Source of the DNA: Trichosanthes cucumerina
Lineage: Eukaryota; Streptophyta; Magnoliopsida; Cucurbitales; Cucurbitaceae
DNA: 64,000 nt
Reading direction: 5' to 3'
Assembly: GCA_036507285.1 (NCBI GenBank)
Contig: CM071840.1
Coordinates: forward strand, 35,937,630-36,001,629
Shown: in pieces, positions 43,063 through 54,533 of the stretch
Layout of the letters: each line of letters starts with the position of its first letter
How positions within the stretch are numbered: the stretch's first letter is position 1
Notes under the pieces: generated by a model
Seen by the model: only the letters and a program-made list of their open reading frames with translations
Told to the model about the DNA's origin: nothing
Databases searched by the model: none
Program-made: the position numbers and the translations under genes

Positions 43063-44859
43063 TGTTGGGGTGTTTGCCCTGATCTCGTATAGTTTGTAAT
43101 AAAGTTGATTTAAATGAATAAGAGTTATTTATTTATCAAACTTTGTATCTTGCATTTTATAAACAAAATCCAATAAACTATGCCCCAGGGTCATATTATA
43201 TGAGAGAACTAAAACTTGAACAGTGTGTACGGGAAGGATCATGTTCGAGTTAATGACCCAAACGGTCTACAGTATACGCATAGAGTTGTGAACCTCATCC
43301 TATTTACACTGTGGATGTGACCCGCTTTGTATTAGATACAAACGAGGTGATCCAGCTCGTTCACGTAGTTGACATGCGAGTGGGGGCATCCTGTGCAAAT
43401 GAGATTCTACAAGACTGGACCGTGAATTATTAGACCTACTGATGTAACACCGTTAACAGTATAGGACTAATAACTTCGTAGATGATCATTAGTGACTCGT
43501 CCTAAATCCTGTGCATGTTACGAACTCCTGTCTGCGGGGGTCTGTCCTTTGATTAATACGGTTGAGGGTGGCCAGAGTACGCCCAATATGCCTATCTTCT
43601 TGGAGACAGACCTCGTGGGGAGCTAGAAACTTAACTACACAAGAAGGAATTCACTCGTTTTCGACCTAGGGAAACTAGAGGGCTTGTTCCCTTGAGTATT
43701 GTCTCTAGGGCTTGAACAACGGGCGCTCACCCTCTAACTAGCCCGAGAAGAATGTTGTTTATGGTTGAACCATGCAACAAAGTTGTTCTTTAGAGGAGGA
43801 GTGGGACTTAAGGAAGAAGAAGTAGACATACGGGTAAAATGATAATTTGACCCAACAGTGACTACGAACAACCTGTGAAGGGACGACTCACAAGCATTGG
43901 TTATATCGATAGACACAACTTTTCATAAAGTTATGGGAGCGTAGCTACGGGCTTTAGTGGAGTGTTACCGTAGTTAATGAATGTTGATTAACCGGGCCAA
44001 ATAGTTTGATCGGTTAATCTCGTATCATTAGAGCTCGTCATTTGTAGGTTCAGTAGGTCCCTCGATTGACTCAAATTAGACAAAACGAGGGTTTAAAGTT
44101 TGGAGTGGATTTGAAGTGTTCAAGTTCATTAAATTGGTATTTATGTGATTTATATGTGATATAACGGACATAATATATAGTTTAATGTGAATGAGATTGA
44201 TGATAAACTATGGTTTAGCTTAATTGATTAATTATGGCTAATTTGGAGAAATTGAATTGAGAAAAATTAAATTGAAGATGATTAAATTTAAAATTCCACA
44301 ATTATGCCAATAGGATTTGTATAATAAGGTATGAGATACCTTATATTATGTGATATGTAAATATGATTTACATATCATATGATTGTGGTGAATTGGTGGA
44401 GATTTTAACTCAACCACACACCATTATAAATAAGTGTTGCTAGAAGCACTTGGTAAGTGATCTTGTCATTCTTTAGAATTCCATCCAATAGTGCAAGTGA
44501 AATTCTCTCAAGCTCTCTCTCTCTCTCACTTCTCTCCATTTCTCCATAACCCAATTCCAAAGGGAATCCCACAACTCTCCCTCTACCTCCCGAGAACAAC
44601 CTAGAAGACCAAGTGAAAGTGTTCAACTTGTTCGATTCGTCGATCGGGTACGAGAGTTCGTTGGATCGAGAGAAATCGTGTTTGGAGGAGGAATTCGAAG
44701 AAGCGTTCTTCAAGAGGTTATCAATTCTTTTAGTTTTTGTTTTTCCTTCACGAAATGCATGTTTAGAAATGTATGAGATACTTTATGTTTTAAGAAAATT
44801 AGAACAACAACGAATCAACGGTCTTTCACAACGCTTCCGATGCGGGGAACGTTTTATCA
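43063..44859 (+). repeat. Copia B2 LTR (1797 bp)
   Basis: TGTTGGGGTGTTTGCCCTGATCTCG to GGGGAACGTTTTATCA, block order as in LTR B (GTTCGAGTTAATGACCC, GAGTGGGGGCATCCTGTGC). TATAAATA at 44425-44432, then a CTCTCT run and the exon-like 3' part. No polypurine tract before it, no primer site after it, and no matching 5-bp duplicates (CCATT against AATGA), so it is either a solo LTR with altered flanks or the remnant of a deleted element. Short reading frames are shadows. Confidence 0.82.
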
Positions 44860-44946
44860 AATGAGCAACCCCCTTCTCCCTGTTAAACTGTCGATAGGGA
44901 GAAGGAGAGTGGTAGTGGGGAACGTTTCTAGATGACACGTTCCCTT
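44860..44946. other. Hairpin-bearing spacer
   Basis: CTTCTCCCT and AGGGAGAAG form a 9-bp inverted repeat (about 44872-44903). GGGGAACGTTT occurs both at the end of the B2 LTR (~44846) and again at ~44917. Origin unclear; it could be the far end of the D LTR. Confidence 0.5.
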
Positions 44947-44950
44947 ATTT

Positions 44951-44956
44951 TATTAT

Positions 44957-44992
<36 letters not shown>
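44951..44992. repeat. (AAT)n microsatellite
   Basis: Uninterrupted TAA/AAT repeat of about a dozen units preceded by ATTATTAT, in an AT-rich stretch. Confidence 0.92.
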
Positions 44993-46394
44993 TGAATAAT
45001 AATTAAATCTAATTTAATTATTAATTTAAATAATATTTAAATAATACAAATTAAATATCATATATTTAATTTGGATTAAATCTCATTTAATCATATTACC
45101 CTTTTAACCTATAGTTTTAATGTACATCCAGTGCACATTAAATTTAACCTATAGTTTTCAAATGTGAATCACATTCACACTTGAATTCAATATTTGAACT
45201 CTTTCAAATATTTAATTCTCTCACATAATTTAATATGAATCATATTCACATTAAATTTATAATATATAGTTCCAAAACTATATATTATATTGTATCAATA
45301 TACATTAAGTTTATTCCCTAATGAATTTGAACATTTCAAATTCTAATGATCTAAGAACCCTTTACGAGCTAGAATGTGGACCTAATGGACCTACAGATCA
45401 GAAGCTCCAACGATACGACATTGCTCGGTTAATCTCATTAACCTCCCAATCAACATTCGTTAACTGCGGGAACACTCCACTAAAGTCCGCAATCGCACTC
45501 TTCTCATCGCAGATATATTTACGTGTCCATAAATATTGACCAATAACAGCAAGTCAATCCTTCACGAATGTTCGTAACACCAGCTGGGTCAAAATACCGT
45601 TTTACCCCTGGGTTACATCTTGTGCCTTAAGTACCAGTGCTCCTCTAATGAACAATTTGTTTGTGGTCCTACCAACAAACAGAGTCCCTCTCGGTCCAAT
45701 GAGAGGGTCGGGCCCTTTGTTCAAGTCCCGAAGACACCACTTAAGGGAACATTCCTCTACTTACCCTAGTAGGCGGGAAGGAGTGAATTCCATCTTGCTA
45801 AGTTAAGTTCCCAGCCGGTCACTCAGTCTTGTCCCTAAGAAGGTAGGCATATTGAGTCGAAGAATTTGGTCACTCTCACCCATACTATTCAAAGGACATT
45901 CCCTCGCGAACAGGAGTTCGTAACCTGCTCAGGATTGAGATCAAGTTGCCTAGGTCATCCTAGTGAAATAGAAACCTAACTAGTCAACGGAGTTACAACT
46001 AGAGGTTACTATTTCGTGGTCCGATCTTATGTAATCTCATTACATAGGATATCCCCACTCACATGTCATCTACACGAACACGTTAGGATCATAGTGTTTG
46101 TATCAAATACAAAGTGGGCCACAGCCATAGTTTAACCAGGGTAAGGTACCCAAACCTTATTCCCTAACTATATACCCTTTAAGCTATATCTCGAATCGAG
46201 ATCCTTTATATGTACACTACATTCAATTAAAGATTCATATAACAGCCTTGGATGTTTAGTTTATTGGATTTAGGGTTTAAATAAAGGCAAACTCGTAGAT
46301 AAAAAATAATAACTCTTTATTGAAATAATAACACTTTATTACATTAATTAGAACATAATTACAAACAACGAGTTTTAGGGCACAAATCCCAACA
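44993..46394 (-). repeat. Copia D LTR, minus strand (partial)
   Basis: Minus strand begins TGTTGGGATTTGTGCCCTAA at 46394 and carries the copia LTR blocks (CATGTGAGTGGGGATATCC, AGGTAAGGTA region, GTAGGTCCATTAGGTCC). The 3' end of this LTR is uncertain; sequence beyond ~45060 toward the left is AT-rich. Confidence 0.75.
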
Positions 46395-46673
46395 AAGTAC
46401 GCGTTCCCTGAGAAGTGTCAAGTGTCCGGCTCGACCGCATTGTGAAGTGTTGTGATGTGTATGATAAATGGAATAGGGCTAATGAAAAATCGAAGGTCTA
46501 CATCATAGCAAGCTTACCTGAAGTCTTGGCTAAGAAACACGAGGTCATGGTCATTGCTCAGGAGATCATGAAGTCATTGCAAAACATGTTTCGACAACAG
46601 TCCTTTCAGGTTAGGCACGATTCCCTAAAAAATGTGTTCAGTGCTAGGATGAAAGTGGGCACATCTGTTAGGG
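46395..46673 (+). pseudogene. Copia gag scrap
   Basis: About 280 bp: VYDKWNRANEKSKVYIIASL, LAKKHEVMVIAQEIMKSLQN, ARMKVGTSVR. More diverged from A1 than A3 is. Bounded on the left by the D LTR terminus and on the right by an A LTR start. Confidence 0.82.
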
Positions 46674-47270
46674 TGTTGGGATTTATGCCCTAAACTTGTG
46701 TAATTTTGATCAATTCAATAAAGGGTTATTTATTTTGATAGAATTACAGTCTTGCTTTATAAATCCAATAAACTAAGCTCTAAGGTTATAACATATATCT
46801 TGAACATCAGTGTAGTGGACACTATTTGGATTGTGTTCAAGAATATAACCTAAATGGTCTATGGTATAAGAATAAGGTTGGAAACCTCATTATGGAAACG
46901 CAATGGATGCTGCCCATTTTTTAATTAGTACAAATGAGGTAATCCAACTCATTCATGTAGTTGACATGCGAATGGGGGCATCCTGTATGAAGAGTTCATA
47001 CAAGAACGGACCACAAATTATTAGTCTAATCAGTGTAACACCGTTAACAGGATAAGACTAGTAATTTATAGATGGTTATTAGTGACTCGACCTGAATCCT
47101 GAGCAAGTTAAGAACTCCTGCTTATAGGGGTTTGTCCTTACACTAGTATGGGTGAGAGTGACCTGTAGCCGACTCAATAAGCCTACCTTCTCATGGACAG
47201 AACCTCGTAGGTAGTTGGGAACCTAACTGTGCAAGATGGAATTCACTCATTCCTACACTAACGAATCAGA
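46674..47270 (+). repeat. A LTR, 5' part (597 bp)
   Basis: TGTTGGGATTTATGCCC to ACGAATCAGA, then a direct switch to pol sequence. LTR and pol share AGA at the join (47268-47270). Confidence 0.88.
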
Positions 47271-48056
47271 CGGATTCCTTATGCATCCACTGTTGGGAGC
47301 CTGATGTACGCGATGTTGTGTACTAGGCCTGACATCTTTTTTGCAGTTGGGATGGTCAGTAGGTATCAATCCTATCCAGGACTTGAACATTGGACAACGG
47401 TTAAGACTATCCTTAAGTATCTTCGGAGAACAAGGAACTACATGCTCGTATATGGGGCTAAGGATCTGATCCTTACAGGATACACGGATTCTGACTTTCA
47501 GACTGATAAAGATTCTCAGAAATCTACATCAGGGTCAATATTCACTCTTAACAGAGGAGGTGTAGTATGGTGAAGCATCAAGTAAGGATGCATCGTTGAT
47601 TCCACCATGGAGGCCGAATATGTAGCAGCTTGTGAAGCAGCTAAAGAACCCGTTTGGTTAAGGAAATTCATGCTAAATTTGGAAGTTATTCCAAATATGA
47701 CTTTGCCCATCACGTTGTATTGCGATAACAGTGGTGCAGTGGCAAATTCGAGGGAACCCTGAAGTCATAAGAGGGGAAAACACATTGAGCGGAAATATCA
47801 TCTCATCCGCGAGATCGTGCATAGAGGAGACGTGATTGTCACAAAGATTGCCTCATAGCACAACATTGTTAATCCTTTTACAAAGGCTCTCACGGCTAAA
47901 GTTTTTGAGAGTCACCTAGAGGTCTAGGTTTACAAGTGTTCCCCAACTAGGGCAAGTGGGAGTATTTTGTACAAAGGGGTTCAAATGCCCTAGTTTATTG
48001 TATTTACAATAATGTAATGTTTTAGTACTCCACAAGCTTTAGGTCAAGTGGGAGAT
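47268..48056 (+). pseudogene. Copia A RT-end/RNase H scrap
   Basis: Starts at RRIPYAS-type sequence after the LTR, MYAMLCTRPDIFFAVGMVSR, YTDSDFQTDKDSQKSTSG, stops at 47571-47573 and soon after, VDSTMEAEYVAACEAAKEPV, CDNSGAVANSREP, ending with the polypurine tract AAGTGGGAGAT (48046-48056). The rest of the element is missing. Confidence 0.87.
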
Positions 48057-49609
48057 TGTTGGGATTTATGCCCTAAACTTGTGTAATTTTGATCAATTAA
48101 ATAAAGGGTTATTTGTTTTGAAAAACTTACAGTCTTGCTTTATAAATCCAATAAACTAAGCTCCAAGGTTATAACATATATCTTGAACATCAGTGTCGTG
48201 GACACTATTTTGATTGTATTCAATAATATAACCTAAATGGTCTATGGTATAAGAATAAGGTTGGAAACCTCATTCTGAAAACGTCATGGATGCGACCCAT
48301 TTTGTAATTAGTACAAATGAGGTAATCCAACTCATTCATGTAGTTGACATGCGAATGGAGGCATCCTGTATGAAGAGTTCATACAATATCGAATCAGCAA
48401 ATTATTAGTCTAAACGTGATATAACGTTTAATGAGGATAAGACTAGTAATTTATAGATGATCATTAGTGACTCGACCTGAATCCTGAGCAAGTTAAGAAC
48501 TCCTGCTGATAAGGGTTTGTCCTTAGACTAGTATGGGTGAGAGTGGCCTGTAGCCGACTCAAGAAGCCTACCTTCTCAGGGACAGAACCTTGTAGGTAGC
48601 TGAGAACTTAACTGTGCAGGATGGAATTCACTCATTCCTACACTAAGGAATCAGATAGGTTGTTCCTTTAAGAACCGACTCCAGGTTTTGAACAACGGGG
48701 CCCCCCTATGACGGTATGAGTCTAAGGTAGGACCTTAGACTTGTTGTTCATTAGAGGACCAGTGGTGCTTAAGGAACAAAGAGGTAATTACTAGGGTAAA
48801 ACGGTAATTTGACCCAGCTATAATTACGAACAACCTGTGAAGGGTCGACTCATGGGTAATGACTATATCAGTGGACACAATATTATCTACAGTGAAGAGA
48901 GTGCAGCTACAAGTCTATAGTGGAGTGACTTGTAGTTAATGAAGATTGATTAACTTAATCAAAGAGTTTGGTCAGTTAATCTCATATCATTGGAGCTTAT
49001 GAACTGTAGGTCCATTAGGTCCCTCCGTTGGCTCAACATGGTAATATTGAGGGTATAAAGTTAGGAATAAAATTGAAGTGTTCAATTTCATATATGAGAT
49101 ATCATATCAATTATATGTGATATAATTGATATAATATATAGTTTTAATGTGAATTGGATTCACATATTAACTATATATTAAAGATAGAATGAAAGAGGGA
49201 TAGGATTGTAATTTTCATCCCTATGATTATATATAGTTGCATAAGATGCAACTAGGTGAAGTTAACCTAAGGTTTTGTTGTGTTGTTGGAAAGGTTCCAA
49301 AACACAATCTCTCTCTCTCACAACATCTCATCTTACCTAAGGGGAACCCACATTCCTCAATAACCTAGAGAACAACGGAGAAGATCCAGTGGTCGTGTCT
49401 TAGTCCGTTCGTGGTTCGTGTTGCTGAGATCCTAATCGTGAGAGAGGAGGAGCACTTGAAGAAATGTTCTTCAAAGGTAATATTTTCTTGCTTTCCATCT
49501 AATTTTATATTCTTAATCTAGATGTTTTTGTTCTTGAATGAAATCGCTGTAACTAAATCAAGAGCGCGCGATTCACAATCGCTTCCGCTGTGGGATTCGA
49601 TTCCCTTCA
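48057..49609 (+). repeat. A3 5' LTR (1553 bp)
   Basis: TGTTGGGATTTATGCCC to GATTCCCTTCA. Flanked on the left by a polypurine tract and on the right by a primer site, so structurally both a 3' and a 5' LTR. Confidence 0.94.
49228..49236 (+). promoter_or_regulatory. A-family LTR TATA box (A3)
   Basis: TATATATAG before TTGCATAAGATGCAAC, as in A2. Confidence 0.6.
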
Positions 49610-49611
49610 AT

Positions 49612-49623
49612 TGGTATCAGAGC
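49612..49623 (+). other. A3 primer-binding site
   Basis: TGGTATCAGAGC two bases after the LTR end. Confidence 0.93.
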
Positions 49624-51544
49624 CCAATTGCGTTCTTGATTTACGTTCTGGATTTTTCAAGAACGAGGTGGGATTTACTGTTTTTGCATGAGATGTATGA
49701 ACGGTTTTGCAAATTAGATGGTTTCAATTTTGGCACTTAGATTTACAATTTGCATTGAATCGTTCAATGTAAGGACTCGGTGTTTTGGGCAATTTTAATT
49801 GTAAATCGAGTCTATAAGTCCGTGTCGATCGAGGCAAATTGGTTGCTGAGATGATCGGAGCGAAAATGAGCAAAGAATAGCAGATTCCATGTATTGTTTG
49901 TGTGCAGCGTTGCAACGCTGATCATCGGCGTTGCAACGCTGCGCTTGTGGAAGGAGGCGCGAATCAGAGGCAGCGTTGCAACGGCGAAGCCGTTTCGCAT
50001 CGCACTCCAACAGGGAGAAACGAACAAAGCGCAGCATTGCAATGTTGCCATCAGCGTTGCAACGCCACATGCGTTTCACGCGAAGGAGCAACAGGCGAAA
50101 ATTTGGTTTTATTATATATATTAATTATAAAAATAGTTTATATTTAATATGTTTAATTTATTTAATTTTAACTAATATAATTAGATTATATTAATTAAAA
50201 TTGAATTTAGGGTGTCAAAATTGGTCTAATTTTGCTATTTAAATTATGCAATTGTTGTGTAATTATTTCCATGCATAATGTATGCTTTTATTTTAGAAAT
50301 TCCACCTTAGGTTAAGCATTTTCATGCATCATTTATAATATAAGGAGTTATATTATATAGTTTGCATGATTAATTAATATAAAGTTGTTATATTAATTTA
50401 TTGACAGCATTGACATAGTATGCATGTCACCTAAGGTTAATTATTAGTTTTAAAATGTTTAGAACTTGGAAATAATAGATCTTAGGTTATCTAGTTCTAA
50501 TTAGATTAGAATTAGGAACCAAGTAATTTATAAGCTATGATTAAAAGAGGAACTCTGTCTAAGGAAAGTTCTCTCAAAGGTCAGTATTTGTTTGACGGAA
50601 GCGGAACACCCTACTGGGAACCGACACAGGAGTAAAATTTAATCAGAAAGTTTATAAATTACAGTAGCGTCAGCGGGTTTATTAAGAGGTTAATAAATTA
50701 GGAATCCTAGGTTTAATATAAAGAGTTATATTAACAAACATAGGATAAAATCAATATAAGAGTTATATTGATTATCGATATAAGAGTCATATTGATAGAG
50801 TTAGGTAAAACAATTAGTTGGGTTTTAGCCTAACTTTAAAGTATTTATTGGGAGGAAAAGTGTATGAGATACATATTTTCCCACCTACGCAATCTCCGGG
50901 AAGTTCACACCGTGGGACTCATACTTGGCCTCGTGGCGCAAACGGGAACATCCCCCTTCGGATGGTGTTTGTATGAGTCGATATCAAGATGAATGGAGAG
51001 GGTACTTATCGTGAGTGGGATTAGGTTTAATGAAAACAAAAACCTACGGTCTCTTTTGTCGGTTTACACCGTGAGACCACTATGGTCAGCCTGCTAGTTT
51101 GGCCTGGACTAGACAATCCCTTCGGAGGGCTTGATCATAGGGGATCGAACACAGTAGACACCCGAAAGGGATAAAGATTTCCATAGAATATTTTTCAATC
51201 TAGTCCTCCCTTCGGCGGATTTTATTGGATGGAGACTCTGGGATCTAAAGACAAAGGATTACTCTCACGGGGTACATAAGTTGTGTATGTATCCTGACCG
51301 AAAAAATGGTAACTAAAACCTATAGGAATAAGAGTTATTCTTGTATTAGGTTTTGGTCAAGAGTGTCTTGATCCAGAGGAGGAGTGTTTTTGATTAGCCT
51401 TCGGTGTCATACATTCTAAACCTTTGGAGTATCATTGCAAATAATAAATGACCTAGGAATCATTTTGATAATTAACTAAAACATTATTGGATTAGAGTTA
51501 TAGCAAGAAACTCATACAAGTTTGTTTCTAAATTTTCAGCAAAA
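49624..51544 (+). other. A3 untranslated leader
   Basis: About 1.9 kb, collinear with the A1 leader. Palindrome array at 49907-50065, AT-rich part, and the conserved CTCCGGGAAGTTCACACCGTG block near 50890. Short reading frames on both strands across the palindromes are not supported as genes. Confidence 0.8.
49907..50065. repeat. Palindrome array in A3 leader
   Basis: GCGTTGCAACGC perfect at 49907-49918, 49928-49939 and 50054-50065, nearly so at 49973-49984, and GCATTGCAATGT at 50034-50045. Confidence 0.87.
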
Positions 51545-51728
51545 ATGTCTAGCTCTATAATTTCCTTATTGGGTGCGGAAAAGTTAACCGGAGAGAATAT
51601 GATGACATGGAAAAACAAACTCAACACTATATTGGTAGTGGATGATCTGAAGTTTGTGCTAACTGAGGAGTGTCCTCGGGTGCCAGGCTCGAATGTGTCA
51701 TGAAATGTTCGTGATGCATATGATCGAT
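51545..51728 (+). pseudogene. A3 gag N-terminus
   Basis: ATG 51545: MSSSIISLLGAEKLTGEN, TWKNKLNTILVVDDLKFVLT, then TGA at 51701-51703 in place of an Arg codon, then NVRDAYDR into the first array unit in the same frame. It is the capsid N-terminal region; the start codon matches A1 and A'. Confidence 0.9.
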
Positions 51729-52680
51729 GGATCAAGGCCAATGATAAGGAAAAGGTCTACATGCTAGCAAGTATGTCTGACATATTAGCCAAGAAGCATG
51801 AGGGCATGATTACCGCCAAGGAAATCATGGATTTCGTGTAGGGTATGTTTGGACAACTGTCCACACAAGCCCGACACAATGCCCTAAAGTATATATTCAA
51901 CTTAAGGATGCCAGAGGGTACATCTGTTCGGGATCATGTCCCGGATATGATGGTGCACTTCAACATCGCACAGTCGAATGGTGCTTTCATCGATGAATCG
52001 AGCGAGGTCAAATTCATTCTCGAAACCCTTCTAGATAGTTTCATGCAGTTTAGAAGTAATGCTATTATGACGAGCTTACTTTTAACCTTACCTCCCTTCT
52101 GAATGAACTCCAGACCTTTCAATATTTGATGAAAATTCAGGGATTGAAAGGTGAGGCAAATGTTGCTAGTAGGAGTTATCACAAAGGTTCGACCTCTGGG
52201 ACAAAAACAATGGCTTTATCTTCTTCTAACCTAAAAGGGAAGAAGAACAACATGAAGAAGGTTGGTAAAGGGAAACAGGCTGACAAACCTGCTGCCCAAA
52301 AGGGCAAGAAAGTCAAAGAAGTTGTTGACAAAGCAAAGTGTTTCCACTTCAACGAAGACGGGGATTGGAAACGGAACTGTCCGAAGTACATTGCAGAAAA
52401 GAAGAAGGAAGGCAAATATGAATTACTTTGCCTAGTAGCTTGTTTAGTGGATAATGATAAAACTGCTTGGATACTTGATTCAGGCGCCACTAATCATGTT
52501 ACTCTTCTTTTCAGGAATTGATTCCTGGCAGCAGTTACAGAAAGGAGAGATAACGCTCTGGGTTGGAAATGGAGAAGTCGTCTCAGCTGCAGCCGTAAGC
52601 ACGATGAACCTTTATTTTGGCAAGAAATATGTATTGTTGGACAATATATTAGTGATACCAGGGTTTACTAGAAACCTTAT
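51729..52680 (+). pseudogene. Gag-protease unit 1 (952 bp)
   Basis: Joined in frame to the gag start. Encodes AKKHEGMITAKEIMDF, stop (TAG ~51838), GMFGQLSTQARHNALKYIFN, VRDHVPDMMVHFNIAQSNGA, then a one-base loss near 52068, KGKQADKPAAQKGKKVKE, zinc knuckle reading CFHFNEDGDWKRNC, protease site DSGATNHV and a second one-base loss, then GITL.VGNGEVVSAAAVSTM and ILVIPGFTRNL. Ends AACCTTAT. Confidence 0.9.
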
Positions 52681-53578
52681 GGATCAAGGCCAATAATAAG
52701 GCCAAGGTTTACATGCTAGCAAGTATGTCTGACATATTAGCCAAGAAGCATGAGAGGATGATTACCGCCAAGGAAATCATTGATTCCGTGCAGGGTATGT
52801 TTGGACAACAGTCCACACAAGCCCGACACAATGCCCTAAAGTACATATTAAACTTAAGGATTCCGTGCAGGGAAATCATTGATTCCGTGCAGGGTATGTT
52901 TGGTCAAATTCATTCTGAAAACCCTTCTAGATAGTTTCATACAGTTTAGAAGTAATGCTATTATGAACAAGCTTACTTTTAACCTTACCTCCCTTCTAAA
53001 TGAACTCCAGACCTTTCAATCTTTGATGAAAATTCAGGGATCGAAAGGTGAGGCAAATGTTGCTAGTAGGAGTTATCACAGAGGTTCGACCTCTAGGACA
53101 AAAACAATGGCTTCATCTTCTTCTAACCGGAAAGGGAAGAAGAACAACATGAAGAAGGTTGGTAAAGGGAAACAGGCTGACAAAGCTGCTGCCAAAAAGG
53201 GCAAGAAAGTCAAAGAACTTGTTGACAAAGCAAAGTATTTCCACTTCAACGAAGACGGGCATTGGAAACGGAACTGTCCGAAGTACATTGCAGAAAAGAA
53301 GAAGGAAGGTAAATATGATTTACTTTGCCTAGTAGCTTGTTTAGTTGATAATGATAAAACTGCTTAGATACTTGATTCAGGCGCCACTAATCATGTTTGC
53401 TCTTCTTTTCAGGGAATTGATTCATGGCAGAAGTTACAGAAAGGAGAGATAACGCTCTGGGTTGGAAATGGAGAAGTCATCTCAGCTGTAGCAGTAAGCA
53501 CGATGAAGCTTTATTTTGGCAAGAAATATGTATTGTTGGCAATATATTAGTGATACCAGGGTTTACTAGAAACCTTAT
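52681..53578 (+). pseudogene. Gag-protease unit 2 (898 bp, rearranged)
   Basis: Starts GGATCAAGGCCAATAATAAG, out of frame with unit 1. At 52858-52905 the motif GATTCCGTGCAGGG occurs again and ~130 bp of gag is lost, so the unit jumps from KYILNLRI to the LETLLDSF region. It then continues through KGKQADKAAAKKGKKVKEL, YFHFNEDGHWKRNC (first Cys also lost), a TAG at 53365-53367 and DSGATNHVCSS in another reading. Confidence 0.9.
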
Positions 53579-54533
53579 GGATCAACGCCAATAATAAGGC
53601 CAAGGTCTACATGCTAGCAAGTATGTCTGACATATTAGCCAAGAAGCATGAGGGCATGATTACCGCCAAGGAAATCATGGATTCCGTGCAGGGTATGTTT
53701 GGACAACAGTCCACACAAGCCCGACACAATGTCCTAATGTACATATTCAACTTAAGGATGCCAGAGGGTACATCTGTTCGGGATCATGTCCTGGATATGA
53801 TGGTGCACTTCAACATCGCAGAGTCGAATGATGCTTCCATCCATGAATCGAGCGAGGTCAAATTCATTCTGGAAACCCTTCTAGATAGTTTCATGCAATT
53901 TAGAAGTAATGCTATTATGAAAAGGCTTACTTTTAACCTTACCTCCCTTCTGAATGAACTCCAGACCTTTCAATCTTTGATGAAAATTCAGGGATCGAAA
54001 GGTGAGGCAAATGTTGCTAGTAGAAGTTATCAAAGAGGTTCGACATCTGGGACAAAAACAGTGGTTTCATCTTCTTCTAACCTGAAAGGGAAGAAGAACT
54101 ACATGAAGAAAGTTGGTAAAGGGAAACAGGCTGACAAAGCTGCTGCCCAAAAGGGCAAGAAAGTCAAAGAAGTTGTTGACAGAGCAAAGTGTTTCCACTT
54201 CAACGAAGACGGGCATTGGAAACAGAACTGTCTGAAGTACATTGCAGAAAAGAAGAAGGAAGGTAAATATGATTTACTTTGCCTAGAAGCTTGTTTAGTG
54301 GATAATGATAAAACTGCTTGGATACTTGATTCAGGCGCCACTAATCATGTTTGCTCTTCTTTTCAGAGAATTGATTCCTGGCAGCAGCTACAGAAAGGAG
54401 AGATCACGCTATGGGTTGGAAATGGAGAAGTCGTCTCAGCTGTAGCAGTAAGCACGATGAAGCTTTATTTTGGTAAGAAATATGTATTGTTGGACAATAT
54501 ATTAGTGATACCAATGTTTTCTAGAAACCTTAT
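53579..54533 (+). CDS. Gag-protease unit 3 (955 bp), open 312-codon frame
   Basis: The only unit uninterrupted from ATG 53611 to TAA 54547-54549 in unit 4's first bases. Contents: MLASMSDILAKKHEGMITAK, VRDHVLDMMVHFNIAESNDA, LLNELQTFQSLMKIQGSKGE, Lys-rich basic stretch, zinc knuckle CFHFNEDGHWKQNC (Phe at the second Cys), protease DSGATNHVCSS with intact Asp-Ser-Gly-Ala, ILVIPMFSRNL. It lacks the gag start and all of pol. No promoter of its own is visible, and it is most likely an untranslated internal copy; an independent small Gag-protease product is conceivable but unproven. Confidence 0.6.

Noticed and set aside
43063..44859. Clean solo LTR insertion for B2
   Set aside because: The five bases on each side do not match (CCATT against AATGA), so I do not claim a target duplication.
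49907..50065. CRISPR-like array reading of the repeated 12-mers
   Set aside because: Plant retroelement leader, irregular spacing, palindromic units too short, no cas genes.
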